Translations under genes and position numbers: made by a program
Notes under the pieces: generated by a model
The model's database searches: none
What the model was told of the DNA's origin: nothing
The model's input: the letters and a program-made list of their open reading frames with translations, nothing else
Shown here: in pieces, positions 9,786 through 17,674 of the stretch
How positions within the stretch are numbered: position 1 is the stretch's first letter
How the letters are laid out: each line of letters starts with the position of its first letter
Assembly: GCA_045811525.1 (NCBI GenBank)
Contig: JBJMTV010000042.1
Location: forward strand, 3,265 to 67,264
Direction of reading: 5' to 3'
Source: VAZQ01 sp045811525
Lineage (GTDB): Bacteria > Pseudomonadota > Alphaproteobacteria > Rhizobiales > Xanthobacteraceae
DNA length: 64,000 bases

Positions 9786-9804
9786 CGCCGGAAACGGCGG
9801 TTTT
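9786..9804 (+). terminator. Weak intrinsic terminator after fdxA
   Basis: A 5-bp stem CGCCG/CGGCG is closed by a GAAA tetraloop and followed by GTTTTG, 41 bases after the fdxA stop. The short stem makes it a modest terminator. Confidence 0.5.
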
Positions 9805-9820
9805 GTAACGCCGCAACATT

Positions 9821-9848
9821 TTGATTTTTCCGGAAAACGTGATATACA
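9821..9848 (+). promoter_or_regulatory. Candidate sigma-70 promoter for carD with palindrome in the spacer
   Basis: A TTGATT -35 at 9821-9826 and a TATACA -10 at 9843-9848 are spaced by 16 bases. The spacer is entered by a perfect 12-base palindrome, TTTTCCGGAAAA, at 9826-9837. A protein bound there would block polymerase, so this could be a repressor operator. The region is strikingly AT-rich compared with its surroundings. The assignment is from pattern alone. Confidence 0.5.
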
Positions 9849-9938
9849 TTCGGAAAATGAGCACAGACCCGCGCCCGAGCCGCTCCCCCAGGGGAGCGTT
9901 ATTTTTCAGGCGCTCCCGAGGAATCGTCAACTAGGGAC

Positions 9939-10721
9939 GTGAGACCCACGACACGAGCCGTGGCTGGAAAAACGCGCCATCGGTCCAAGAAGACCGCCGC
10001 TACCACCAAGCGGACCAAGAAGACCTCCCTGAGCGAGCGCAGGAGGGCATCGCCGGCTCCGCGCGCCAGTCGCCGCGGAGCCCCCGTGGATAAGACACCC
10101 GTACGGCGCAAGCCGGACGAAGGAGCGACCCCTGGAATGATGATCAAAAAGACCACGCAGCGCCAAGGCTTCAAGACCAGCGAGTTCATCGTCTATCCCT
10201 CGCATGGTGTGGGCCAGATCATCGGCATCGAGGAACAGGAAGTCGCGGGCGCGAAGCTCGAGCTGTTCGTCATTACCTTTGTCAAAGACAAGATGACGCT
10301 CCGTGTTCCGACGGCGAAGATCGCCTCGGTCGGGATGCGCAAGCTCGCCGAGGGACCCTTGGTCAAGCGTGCCCTCGAGACCTTGAAAGGCCGCGCCCGC
10401 ATCAAGCGGACCATGTGGTCACGTCGCGCCCAGGAATACGAAGCGAAGATCAATTCCGGCGACATCGTCGCCATTGCCGAAGTGGTCCGCGACCTGTTCC
10501 GTTCGGACAGCCAGCCGGAGCAATCATATTCCGAGCGGCAGCTTTACGAAGCGGCGCTCGATCGGCTTTCGCGCGAGATCTCAGCGGTGCAACGCATCAC
10601 CGAGACCGAGGCGATCAAGGAGATCGAGGCTTCGCTCGCCAAAGGCCCGCGGCGCGGTCCCAAGCCCGCCGAGGGTGAAGGCGAGGAAGACGAGGCGTTG
10701 GTCGAGGACGAGGCTGCCTGA
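9939..10721 (+). CDS. carD: CarD/CdnL-family transcriptional regulator with basic N-terminal tail
   Basis: CarD-family proteins bind RNA polymerase beta through a Tudor-like domain and stabilise open complexes, chiefly at rRNA and growth genes. The core starts about residue 74 (GFKTSEFIVYPSHGVGQIIGIEEQ) and runs through the KMTLRVPTAKIASVGMRKL beta segment into the helical TMWSRRAQEYEAKINSGD DNA-binding part. The acidic C-terminal tail is rich in E and D. The GTG at 9939 would give 260 residues with a histone-H1-like Lys/Arg/Ala/Thr tail of about 66 residues. The ATG at 10137, with AGGAG 11 bases upstream, would give 194 residues without it. The upstream stretch has coding-like composition, so I kept the longer form. 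Confidence 0.88.
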   Translation: MRPTTRAVAGKTRHRSKKTAATTKRTKKTSLSERRRASPAPRASRRGAPVDKTPVRRKPDEGATPGMMIKKTTQRQGFKTSEFIVYPSHGVGQIIGIEEQEVAGAKLELFVITFVKDKMTLRVPTAKIASVGMRKLAEGPLVKRALETLKGRARIKRTMWSRRAQEYEAKINSGDIVAIAEVVRDLFRSDSQPEQSYSERQLYEAALDRLSREISAVQRITETEAIKEIEASLAKGPRRGPKPAEGEGEEDEALVEDEAA

Positions 10722-10750
10722 CGCTGATCAGTACTTCGTGCAAATTTCTG

Positions 10751-10780
10751 GTGGCCGGGCATGTCCCGGCCACTTTCATT
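10751..10780 (+). terminator. Intrinsic terminator after carD
   Basis: Perfect 9-base arms GTGGCCGGG (10751-10759) and CCCGGCCAC (10765-10773) enclose a 5-base loop and are followed by TTTCATTT. It begins 29 bases after the carD stop. Confidence 0.75.
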
Positions 10781-10992
10781 TGATGCGCCGCTCTTGGTGC
10801 CCCGCGATCGGCACCGAGGCGGAGGTTTGCGCCGCGATGCACATGCGCCACACCCGTGCAAAATCGTCCCACACTGGTAACGCCTCCGTAACAAAGGGGA
10901 TAAAGACCGGCAAAATGTCCCGCGCGAGCCATAATTAAGCTCGCTTTCCCCGCAGGATCCGGGTCCAACGGGGACCGAGCAGGCGAGGGGGC

Positions 10993-11775
10993 ATGCGGGG
11001 GCTTACCAACAGGAATGCGCACGCGCTGGCGTGCTTGGCGGTGCTAGGCGGAGCCGGATTGGGTGGCTTGGCCGCAGGCTGGAGCGCGGGGACCAACGCC
11101 AAGGCCGAGCGGGCAGTGACAATCCGAGTGGCGGAAATGGCGCCAGCCGACATCGTCAACCTGCGCTTCCCCGCTGAATTTGGCGACGTTGCTGAGGCAG
11201 CCGCTCCTGCAATGGTGGCTTTCGCATCGGCCGACGGCGCAATCACCCTGTTCAACCCGCAACCGACCTATTCGATCAATCCGCAGCCAGCTTATCCGGT
11301 CGCCACCGCCGTCGAGGCCGCACCAGCCGAGCAGGCGGCCGCCGTGCCGCCGCCCGAGCCACCCAAGCAGAAAGCATCCCCGCCACAGATCGCCACGGCG
11401 AACCCTGCGCCCGCGAGAATCGCGCTCGCGAGCGTGTCCAGCAAGCCCGCAACGGTGAAGCCTGCCCGGAGCAATGCGGTTCTCAACGACGCACAGATCT
11501 CCAGCATCAAGCGGCGGCTCAATCTAACGCCCGACCAGCAGCGCTATTGGCCGGCCGTTGAAGCCGAGTTGCGCAAGATGGAATACAGCAAGGGCGCCGA
11601 CGGCAAATCCACACAGGGCACGCGCATGGCCTCTGTCGATATGAGTAAGGTCAACGTGGATGGCCTCAAGTCGGCGGGTTTTCCGCTGGTCATGAGCTTC
11701 AATGACGAGCAGCGGGCCGAGCTCAAGTCACTCGCGCATCTGCTCGGCCTCGATAGCGTGATGTCGGGCCTCTGA
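10993..11775 (+). CDS. Secreted or membrane-anchored hypothetical protein with LTxxQ-like C-terminal helix
   Basis: A 260-residue protein with a GAGGGGG Shine-Dalgarno before the ATG. Residues about 9-30 are hydrophobic and glycine-rich, consistent with a signal or anchor. A linker of about 100 residues rich in Ala, Pro and Lys follows. The C-terminal 90 residues look folded and include LNLTPDQQRYWPAVEAELRK, which resembles the LTxxQ motif of Spy/CpxP periplasmic proteins, then a second similar helix FNDEQRAELKSL. No enzymatic motif is seen. It stands alone between two terminators. A periplasmic stress or chaperone-like role is possible but is only an inference from the motif. Confidence 0.72.
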   Translation: MRGLTNRNAHALACLAVLGGAGLGGLAAGWSAGTNAKAERAVTIRVAEMAPADIVNLRFPAEFGDVAEAAAPAMVAFASADGAITLFNPQPTYSINPQPAYPVATAVEAAPAEQAAAVPPPEPPKQKASPPQIATANPAPARIALASVSSKPATVKPARSNAVLNDAQISSIKRRLNLTPDQQRYWPAVEAELRKMEYSKGADGKSTQGTRMASVDMSKVNVDGLKSAGFPLVMSFNDEQRAELKSLAHLLGLDSVMSGL

Positions 11776-11822
11776 GGCGTTCGCGCCGGCTCCAGTTTCC
11801 GCCTAGGCTCCCCTGTCCTGAG

Positions 11823-11846
11823 CCCGGCCTTGCGCCGGGGGTTCTT
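11823..11846 (+). terminator. Intrinsic terminator after the LTxxQ-like gene
   Basis: CCCGGC and GCCGGG arms enclose a 5-base loop (11823-11839) and are followed by GGTTCTT. It ends that transcription unit before the ubiD-family gene. Confidence 0.5.
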
Positions 11847-11981
11847 GTTGATTTGCGGGCGCCCGCCCCGGTCCCGCCGGTCCGCCCCTCGGTCATTGGC
11901 GCGTCTGTTTGCGCCACCGCTCCACTCATCTACAGTCTCGCTCAGCTGTTGCGCTCAACTCCAGCAGGCGGCGGAAAACCA

Positions 11982-13547
11982 ATGGACATGAATCTCTCCA
12001 TGCCCGGCAGCGCGGGCGAGCAGTCCGTCGAGGGGCGGCCACTCCCCCAGCGCGGCCGGCGCCCCAACTCCAGCGATCTCGACGCCTGGTTGGAAAAGGT
12101 CGAAACGCTGGGCGAGCTCAAGCGCATCACCGCAGAGGTGGATCCTGATCTGGAGGCGGCGACCATCACCTACTTGGTCGGCGGCCAGAGGTCGCCAGCG
12201 CTGTTGTTCGAGAACATTAAGGGGCACCCCGGGCACAAGGCGCTCTACAATATGATCGGCTGCAACCTCTCGCGCTTCTGCCTGATGATCGGCGAGCAGC
12301 CGGTCGATCACCCGCTAAAAGCGGTGCAGATCCTGCAGCAGAAGCTCGGTCGCAAGTTGCCGCCCAAGGAGGTGCCGGCCGCGCAGGCAATCTGCAACCA
12401 GAACATTGTCGAAGGCGAGAAGATCGACATTCGCATGTTTCCGGCGCAACGGATGTGGCCGCTCGACGGCGGGCTCTATCTCGGCACCGGCGACGCGGTG
12501 ATCACCAAGGACCCTGAGACCGGCCGCATCAATGTCGGGACCTATCGAATGATGATAAAGGGCCCGCGCGAAATCGGGGTTTATACGTCGCCGGGCAAGG
12601 ACGCGACCACCGACCGCGAGAAATGGTGGAAGTCCGGAAAACCGATGCCGATCGCGGCGGCATATGGAATTGATCCGCTGCTTTTCCTGGTCGCCGCGAC
12701 GAGCCTGCCGAAGACCGAGTGCGAGTACGACTACTATTCCGGCATAAACGGCGCGCCCATCGAGGTGTTCACCAGCGATCTTACGGGTCTGCCGCTGCCG
12801 GCGCGCGCCGAGATCGTGCTGGAGGGTTTTCTCTATCCAGACGAAACCTTTGCCGAGGGACCGTTCGGCGAGTTCACCGGCTACTACGGTCGCCCAAGCG
12901 GTGCCACGCCCTATATGCGGGTCGAGCGCCTGCGCTACCGGGACAACCCGACACTGACCTGCGCACTGATGGCCGACGGCGCCGCCAACGAGGCGGGTCT
13001 GTTCTGGGCGGCGCTTCGCTCGGCGGGTATCTGGGCCGACCTGCACAAGCTCGGGGTGCCAGGCATCCAGGGCGTCTGGTCAATTCCCGAGGCAGCTGGC
13101 TGGGGTATCACCGTCGTGTCGATCAAGCAGATGTATGCCGGCCACGCGCCGCAAGTGATGGCGCTCGCCGCCCAGTGCACCGCCGGCGCCTATTTCGGAA
13201 AATACGTGATCGTGGTCGACGACGACATAGACCCGACCAACGTCAACCAGGTGCTTTGGGCGATGGCGACGCGCTCACGTCCGGCACAGTCGATCGACAT
13301 CCTGCGTGAGACCTGGAGCACTTATCTCGATCCCAGTCTCAACCCGCCGGAGATCAGGCCGTGGGGTTCGAAGTGCTTGATCAATGCGTGCATGGATTAC
13401 CGGTTCATCAAGTCTTTCTCGCGCCGCACCAAGCTCTCGAGGTCGACCTATGAGCAGGTGGTGGCACGCTGGGAAGAGCTTGGGCTCAGCGGCACGCCAC
13501 CGGCGGTGTCCGTCTTCGAGGATGAGAACCCGCCGGCAGTGACGTAG
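11982..13547 (+). CDS. UbiD-family prFMN-dependent (de)carboxylase
   Basis: A 521-residue member of the UbiD family, whose enzymes use prenylated FMN to decarboxylate or carboxylate aromatic and unsaturated acids. Family landmarks are ALLFENIKGHP near residue 72, the metal/prFMN-binding region around TGDAVITKDPETGRINVGTYR, and the GPFGEFTGYYG block with the catalytic-region glutamate at E297. Later come the DDDIDPTN and PEIRPWGSK motifs. The frame is open from 11853, but the ATG at 11982 is the sensible start. No ubiX-like partner is nearby, so prFMN must come from elsewhere. The substrate cannot be assigned; phenolic acid decarboxylase and ubiquinone-pathway roles are both possible. Confidence 0.9.
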   Translation: MDMNLSMPGSAGEQSVEGRPLPQRGRRPNSSDLDAWLEKVETLGELKRITAEVDPDLEAATITYLVGGQRSPALLFENIKGHPGHKALYNMIGCNLSRFCLMIGEQPVDHPLKAVQILQQKLGRKLPPKEVPAAQAICNQNIVEGEKIDIRMFPAQRMWPLDGGLYLGTGDAVITKDPETGRINVGTYRMMIKGPREIGVYTSPGKDATTDREKWWKSGKPMPIAAAYGIDPLLFLVAATSLPKTECEYDYYSGINGAPIEVFTSDLTGLPLPARAEIVLEGFLYPDETFAEGPFGEFTGYYGRPSGATPYMRVERLRYRDNPTLTCALMADGAANEAGLFWAALRSAGIWADLHKLGVPGIQGVWSIPEAAGWGITVVSIKQMYAGHAPQVMALAAQCTAGAYFGKYVIVVDDDIDPTNVNQVLWAMATRSRPAQSIDILRETWSTYLDPSLNPPEIRPWGSKCLINACMDYRFIKSFSRRTKLSRSTYEQVVARWEELGLSGTPPAVSVFEDENPPAVT

Positions 13548-13659
13548 AGATCGCGGTCGGTGCGGGAAGGAGGCGGGCCACTCGCCAGCCTCATTTGCGT
13601 TCTGCTGCGGACTTGGCCGCAACAACCCTGGGGAGATCCTTACCCGCTCGCGACGCCTG

Positions 13660-14343
13660 TCACCGAATAACCACGATCAGCGGACCGGTGTTGGCCTGAC
13701 GGCTCGCCTGCAGCGCCACGTCGATCAATCCACCGCCACTCTGCTGCAGCACCAGGTGGTAGGATTTCCCGTGTTCCAGAATGGGCGTCAGCACCTTTTG
13801 ATCGAGGTTCAACGCACGCGCCCGGTCAGCTCCGTCCATGAGCACGATATTGCGGAGCGGCTCGCGCTTGTTCACGATCTTGATCGTAGGCCGCTCGGAA
13901 ACCTGGGTGGTCTCCCCAGGCCCGAAGCTCCGCGTCACAATTCCTCCCTGGTACGACGAGACGATTGGAGCAGCGCAGGCTTCCGGGTCTGTGGTCCAGG
14001 TGCCTGGTGTGACAACACCGGTTCTTAGGATCTCAGCCCGGCCCGGCCCGTTCAGCCTTATCAGCTTTCCCTGCCGGTAATGGCAAAGGCGCAGCTGGCT
14101 CCGATCTTCGAGGACCAGCTCAGCCCGCTCATCGACGATGTCGAGGGCTTCGAGTTGAGTGAATCTCCCCTTGGAGATCGTGAATACCCGGCCTTGCACG
14201 TCCTCGACGTAAGCGACATCGGAGGATGGTTGCTGCGCCTCCGAGCGCGAGCTCGCGGCTGCAAGAAGGAGCGCCGAGAAGACGAGTGCTGCTGTGGCGT
14301 GGGAAACCGAACAAGCTTGAGGTCGGGCCTTGTCACCTTGCAT
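13660..14343 (-). CDS. Secreted FecR-like protein, paralogue A
   Basis: A 227-residue protein with a signal peptide (hydrophobic stretch about 18-35, cleavage near AQQ). The mature part starts DVAYVEDVQGRVFTISKG and resembles the FecR-type beta domain. It is clearly paralogous to the product of 22106-22798: both share VAYV..V.G.V, LR.CHY, GP.RA.I, AC.AP+VS.+QGG+V.RS and a TGP.I.V.R C-terminus. Two cysteines are conserved between them (LRLCHY and EACAAP), suggesting a periplasmic disulfide. It lies downstream of the small secreted protein at 14464 on the same strand. The function is unknown; context places it in the envelope module described in the findings. Confidence 0.8.
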   Translation of the reverse strand: MQGDKARPQACSVSHATAALVFSALLLAAASSRSEAQQPSSDVAYVEDVQGRVFTISKGRFTQLEALDIVDERAELVLEDRSQLRLCHYRQGKLIRLNGPGRAEILRTGVVTPGTWTTDPEACAAPIVSSYQGGIVTRSFGPGETTQVSERPTIKIVNKREPLRNIVLMDGADRARALNLDQKVLTPILEHGKSYHLVLQQSGGGLIDVALQASRQANTGPLIVVIR

Positions 14344-14463
14344 GTGGTCAGCTCCTGAGAGCGATGGCGCGGGTCTCGCGTCACCTCTGGCAGCCGCGCT
14401 CGGTCGTGGCTCGAGCCAATGTCCAACCCACCCAATAACCAGGGCGGCTGATAGTGCGGGTCC

Positions 14464-14730
14464 CTAGAAGCCGACCCCAATGATAATAGATGCTTGGCGC
14501 GTCGGGGCGGGTCTGAAAACACTCGGGAAAAAATAGTGATAAGACGCCAGACGCCGGGATCGTGGGGCGGGGCGCGCCATCACCGGGACTGCTGGTCGGA
14601 CCGAGGCAGGGCTCACCTGCGCTGTGGCCGAGGGGCTCGCCTGCGCCGTGGATGACTCTACTGCCCCGGCTGGAGAGCTCGCGATGAGGAGGGCGGTACC
14701 GAAAAGGAGGGCGAAGCGGCGGGCACACAT
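14464..14730 (-). CDS. Small secreted protein ending in IIIGVGF
   Basis: An 88-residue protein with a clean signal peptide (MCARRFALLFGTALLIASSPAGA) and a GAGAGG Shine-Dalgarno 8 bases from the ATG. The mature part is about 65 residues, Ser/Ala/Pro-rich with several Arg, and ends IIIGVGF. The caspase-like protein at 19570-21894 ends in a very similar TVGVGF, which suggests a shared C-terminal sorting or docking signal. A terminal Phe is also typical of outer-membrane proteins. I do not recognise a known family. It probably forms a minus-strand unit with the FecR-like gene 120 bases downstream. Confidence 0.65.
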   Translation of the reverse strand: MCARRFALLFGTALLIASSPAGAVESSTAQASPSATAQVSPASVRPAVPVMARPAPRSRRLASYHYFFPSVFRPAPTRQASIIIGVGF

Positions 14731-15074
14731 GATAGGGCCTCTCTAAGGATTGGCGCTGAGAGCCAAGCGTAATCTGCTGCGCCTTCGGCAGCATGCATGT
14801 GACGATAGCGGCACGTTCGGACTCCTGGCGTCCGCTTCTGGCTAACTTAGTTCTTTCTGGGCAGCACGCCAAGGGCTTGTCAGTGGTTTCCCTTAATAAG
14901 CACACGGGTTGCCGTGGCTGGCACTCCGTTCGGTCTCCGCCTTTCCCGGGAGGCAATGATGAGCAACGCCGTGGCGAAAGAGTGGGGAATACTGAAGTTG
15001 CGAGAGGTTTGAGCCCTTCGGGACGGCGGCCTCGCTCTGATGTTCCGTGAGGCGAGGGTTGCGGCAGCAGCGCA
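14731..15074. other. Intergenic region, no gene supported
   Basis: This 344-base gap between the GVGF gene and the 25-codon gene contains overlapping short frames on both strands with no Shine-Dalgarno, no signal peptide and no family resemblance. It should hold the promoter of the minus-strand genes. A TGCTGC/GCAGCA hairpin with a 7-base loop lies near 14776-14794. Confidence 0.5.
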
Positions 15075-15152
15075 TCAGCTCCGGACATTGGTGACTGAGC
15101 CGAAGGTCGCGAGGACCAGCAAGGTCGTGAGAACGAGCGCCATTGTTACCAT
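15075..15152 (-). CDS. 25-residue single-pass membrane peptide
   Basis: The ATG at 15152 is preceded by an excellent Shine-Dalgarno, GGAGGAG, about 6 bases upstream on the minus strand, which decides the start against a longer 65-codon frame. The product is a short peptide with a hydrophobic core (MALVLTTLLVLATFG) and a polar C-terminus (SVTNVRS). That is one membrane span with no cytosolic or periplasmic domain. Such peptides often regulate membrane complexes. A CRP-like palindrome is centred about 80 bases upstream. The strong ribosome site and clean hydrophobicity support a real gene, but no homologue is known to me. Confidence 0.6.
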   Translation of the reverse strand: MVTMALVLTTLLVLATFGSVTNVRS

Positions 15153-15223
15153 GACTATCTCCTCCGGTCTGAGCGAAGCCGTGCTCGAGGATGGGGAGTT
15201 TGGCCGGGGTGCCGTTATGGCGC

Positions 15224-15239
15224 GGTGATGGCCATCACA
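15224..15239 (-). promoter_or_regulatory. CRP-like palindrome upstream of the 25-codon gene
   Basis: GGTGA-TGGCCA-TCACA differs from the CRP consensus TGTGA-N6-TCACA at one base. It lies 72-87 bases upstream of the 15152 ATG and shares the inner GCCA with the perfect site at 23633-23648. Confidence 0.55.
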
Positions 15240-15715
15240 TTCTTTGCGTTTCAATGACTGGAAAAAGAACAATCCGAACCATGCTGGTCAGTGACTCCAA
15301 TTGTTTTCATCAGAGCTCGAGGTTCCTGCCGTAGTGGAGCTACGTCGGACGAATTATCGCTGCGGCATCAATGCTGGCGCGGACAACCGATGTGGTTGAT
15401 CACCGGTTGTTGCGAAAGCATGCTGTCCTTTGCGGCGCGTTGTCTTCGTTTACGAATGCCGCGTTGTCGCTCTGCGCAGGCGGTGAAACGCGCACATCCA
15501 TCTTTGTTGCGCGAAGGGCACACGGCTTCTGAATCGCGCGAAATCCAGCGCAACGAGCCTCAAAACAATTCCTCTGCGAACACGCACGGGTTATGAATAG
15601 GCGGGGTCGGTCACAGGGGACCGATGTGTCCGGGTGGTGCCTGGGCATTACAAGGGACATGCTGCGGGCGTCGTGACCAACGGCCTTGTCAGCATCGGCG
15701 GGATGGGGGGCTGTC
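15240..15715. other. Intergenic region upstream of the double-barrel gene
   Basis: No convincing gene is present. Local composition is lower in GC than the flanks, as expected for a promoter region. A CGGTC-N6-GACCG inverted repeat at 15608-15623, about 95 bases before the GTG start of the next gene, could be an operator. Confidence 0.45.
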
Positions 15716-17641
15716 GTGAGCAAGAACACACTTCTGGCGGGCACGGCTTTGGCCGTGGTGATGGCGGTCTCGTCGGCCGCTCAGGCGCAGAACTGCACCG
15801 GATTCACGGCCGCGGGGATTGGCAACCTAGCTCCCATCGCTAACGTCCCGGCGGGAGCAGCGGCTGCGGTCGCTGGTGCGCTCGGGAACGTCTCGACCGC
15901 ATTCTTCACCCAGCAGACCAGTGCTTTCGTCGCAGGCGCGAGTGCCGAAGGTCAGGACCAGCAATCGGGCGGCGTGTGGATGCGCGAGGTTGGCGGGCAC
16001 GTGCAGACGAAGAGCGAGACAGCGGGGAATGTCCTCGTTACCGCGGGACCAACTCCGGGCGGGCCAACGGTTGCAACCGCGACAGGCAATTGCGCCAGCA
16101 CTGTCCGTCAGAACTATTTCGGCGTACAGGCCGGCGCGGACATAGCCCGCCTCAACGTGAATGGTTGGAACCTGACCTGGGGCAGCACCGTCGGCTATCT
16201 GCAGGCTACCGGACAGGACATCGACCCCGGCGCCATTCGCAGTGAGCTGCAGGTGCCGTTCATCGGCACCTATGCAGTCGCGATCAATAACGGTTTCTTC
16301 TCCGACATCATGGTGCGCCGAGAATTCTACAATGTCGGCTTGACGCAACCTGGGCTCAATCTGCACAACAATCAGGCGTTTGCCGCGCGCGGATGGTCCG
16401 TGTCGGTGGGTGCCGGTTACAACCTCTCCATTCAAGATGGATTTTTCGTCGAGCCTTCTGCTGGCTTCATTTGGTCGCGCACTCAGGTGGATCCGCTGAC
16501 TTTCGGCGGGCCACCCACGGTTCCCATCGGGGGAACGCTGGCGATCAACGACATCGAGAGCCAGATAGGTCGTGTCACCCTCCGTGCCGGACGCAACTTC
16601 AGCTCCGGCGACATGGCGTGGCAGCCGTTCGGATCAATCAGTGTGTTCCGTGAATTCGCGCCGAATGTCACAGCCACCTCCATCAGCTGTCCGTCTTGCG
16701 CGTTCGTTGGCGGCGCGGTGACCAACACCATTACCACCTCGACCACACGCGTGGGTACCTATGCTCAAGCCTCGGTTGGAGTGGCCGGCCAGGTCGTGAA
16801 CACCGGATGGGTCGGCTTCGCGCGTGCCGATTATCGCGCCGGCGAGAACATCCAGGGCTGGGCCCTGAATGGCGGTCTGCGCTACAACTACAAGCCGGAG
16901 GCGGGACCACGCGGTAAGATGGTCGTCAAAGGGCCGGTCAGGGCTGAATTTTACAACTGGTCAGGATTTTACATTGGTGCGCACGTCGGCGCGATGCAGG
17001 GACGCGCACACGACGAGTTTGCTGCCGCCGCGCTCGCGGTCGACCCTTACATCGCTGGCCACTTGTTCGGTGCTCAGGCTGGGTTCAACTTCCAGAATGG
17101 TCCGTTTGTCATCGGCGTGGAAGGCGAGGTCAGCGGGACCAATGCTCACGGGGCGCGCGCTTGCGGGACCGATCCAGGGACTTCCCCGACGGGCGCAACG
17201 GTACGTTTTACTCCGCTGTTCCTCACGTGCGCGAACAGCCTCGAGGGCATGGCCACCGCAGCCGTGCGCGCCGGCTTCGTGCCCTGGTGGTCCGACCGCA
17301 CGCTGTTTTATGTGAAAGGCGGCGCGGCGGTGACCAGGGAAACCGTGAACGTCACCTGTGTGTTCGGTCCAAACAACGATCCCAACGGCCGGCACTGCAG
17401 GAACCCAGCGAACGTCTTCACTGATGGCTTCAGTGGTTCTGATGTCAAGTTCGGAGCGCTGGCCGGCTTCGGCACGGAGTTCGCGCTCACCGCGAACTGG
17501 TCGGCAAAGGCTGAGTTCGCTTACATCTGGTTTGGCGACAATCAGGTCCGGGCGAACGATGGCACCTTGCTCAACATCGGTGCCAACCTGGTCGAGGCAA
17601 AGGTTGGGGTGAACTATCACTTCGTCTCATACCTGCCGTAG
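15716..17641 (+). CDS. Outer-membrane protein with two predicted beta-barrel domains
   Basis: The frame is open from 15686, but the GTG at 15716, after GGGATGGGGGG, puts a signal peptide (LLAGTALAVVMAVSSAAQAQ) at the N-terminus and gives 641 residues. Residues about 75-405 look like an autotransporter-type beta domain (VWMREVGGHV, then alternating aromatic strands such as YFGVQAGADIARL and WNLTWGSTVGYL). From about 415 a second region starts NWSGFYIGAHVGAMQG and continues like an Omp25/RopB barrel with an ending VEAKVGVNYHF. A fusion of two barrel types is unusual; no passenger domain is visible. It lies 33 bases before another RopB-like gene and probably shares its transcript. Confidence 0.78.
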   Translation: MSKNTLLAGTALAVVMAVSSAAQAQNCTGFTAAGIGNLAPIANVPAGAAAAVAGALGNVSTAFFTQQTSAFVAGASAEGQDQQSGGVWMREVGGHVQTKSETAGNVLVTAGPTPGGPTVATATGNCASTVRQNYFGVQAGADIARLNVNGWNLTWGSTVGYLQATGQDIDPGAIRSELQVPFIGTYAVAINNGFFSDIMVRREFYNVGLTQPGLNLHNNQAFAARGWSVSVGAGYNLSIQDGFFVEPSAGFIWSRTQVDPLTFGGPPTVPIGGTLAINDIESQIGRVTLRAGRNFSSGDMAWQPFGSISVFREFAPNVTATSISCPSCAFVGGAVTNTITTSTTRVGTYAQASVGVAGQVVNTGWVGFARADYRAGENIQGWALNGGLRYNYKPEAGPRGKMVVKGPVRAEFYNWSGFYIGAHVGAMQGRAHDEFAAAALAVDPYIAGHLFGAQAGFNFQNGPFVIGVEGEVSGTNAHGARACGTDPGTSPTGATVRFTPLFLTCANSLEGMATAAVRAGFVPWWSDRTLFYVKGGAAVTRETVNVTCVFGPNNDPNGRHCRNPANVFTDGFSGSDVKFGALAGFGTEFALTANWSAKAEFAYIWFGDNQVRANDGTLLNIGANLVEAKVGVNYHFVSYLP

Positions 17642-17674
17642 TCGACTTCAAACGATTTGCACCTGGGGGGTGTC

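Noticed and set aside
14793..15050. 85-codon plus-strand frame in the gap beside the 25-codon gene
   Set aside because: No Shine-Dalgarno, signal or homology, and two other frames overlap it.
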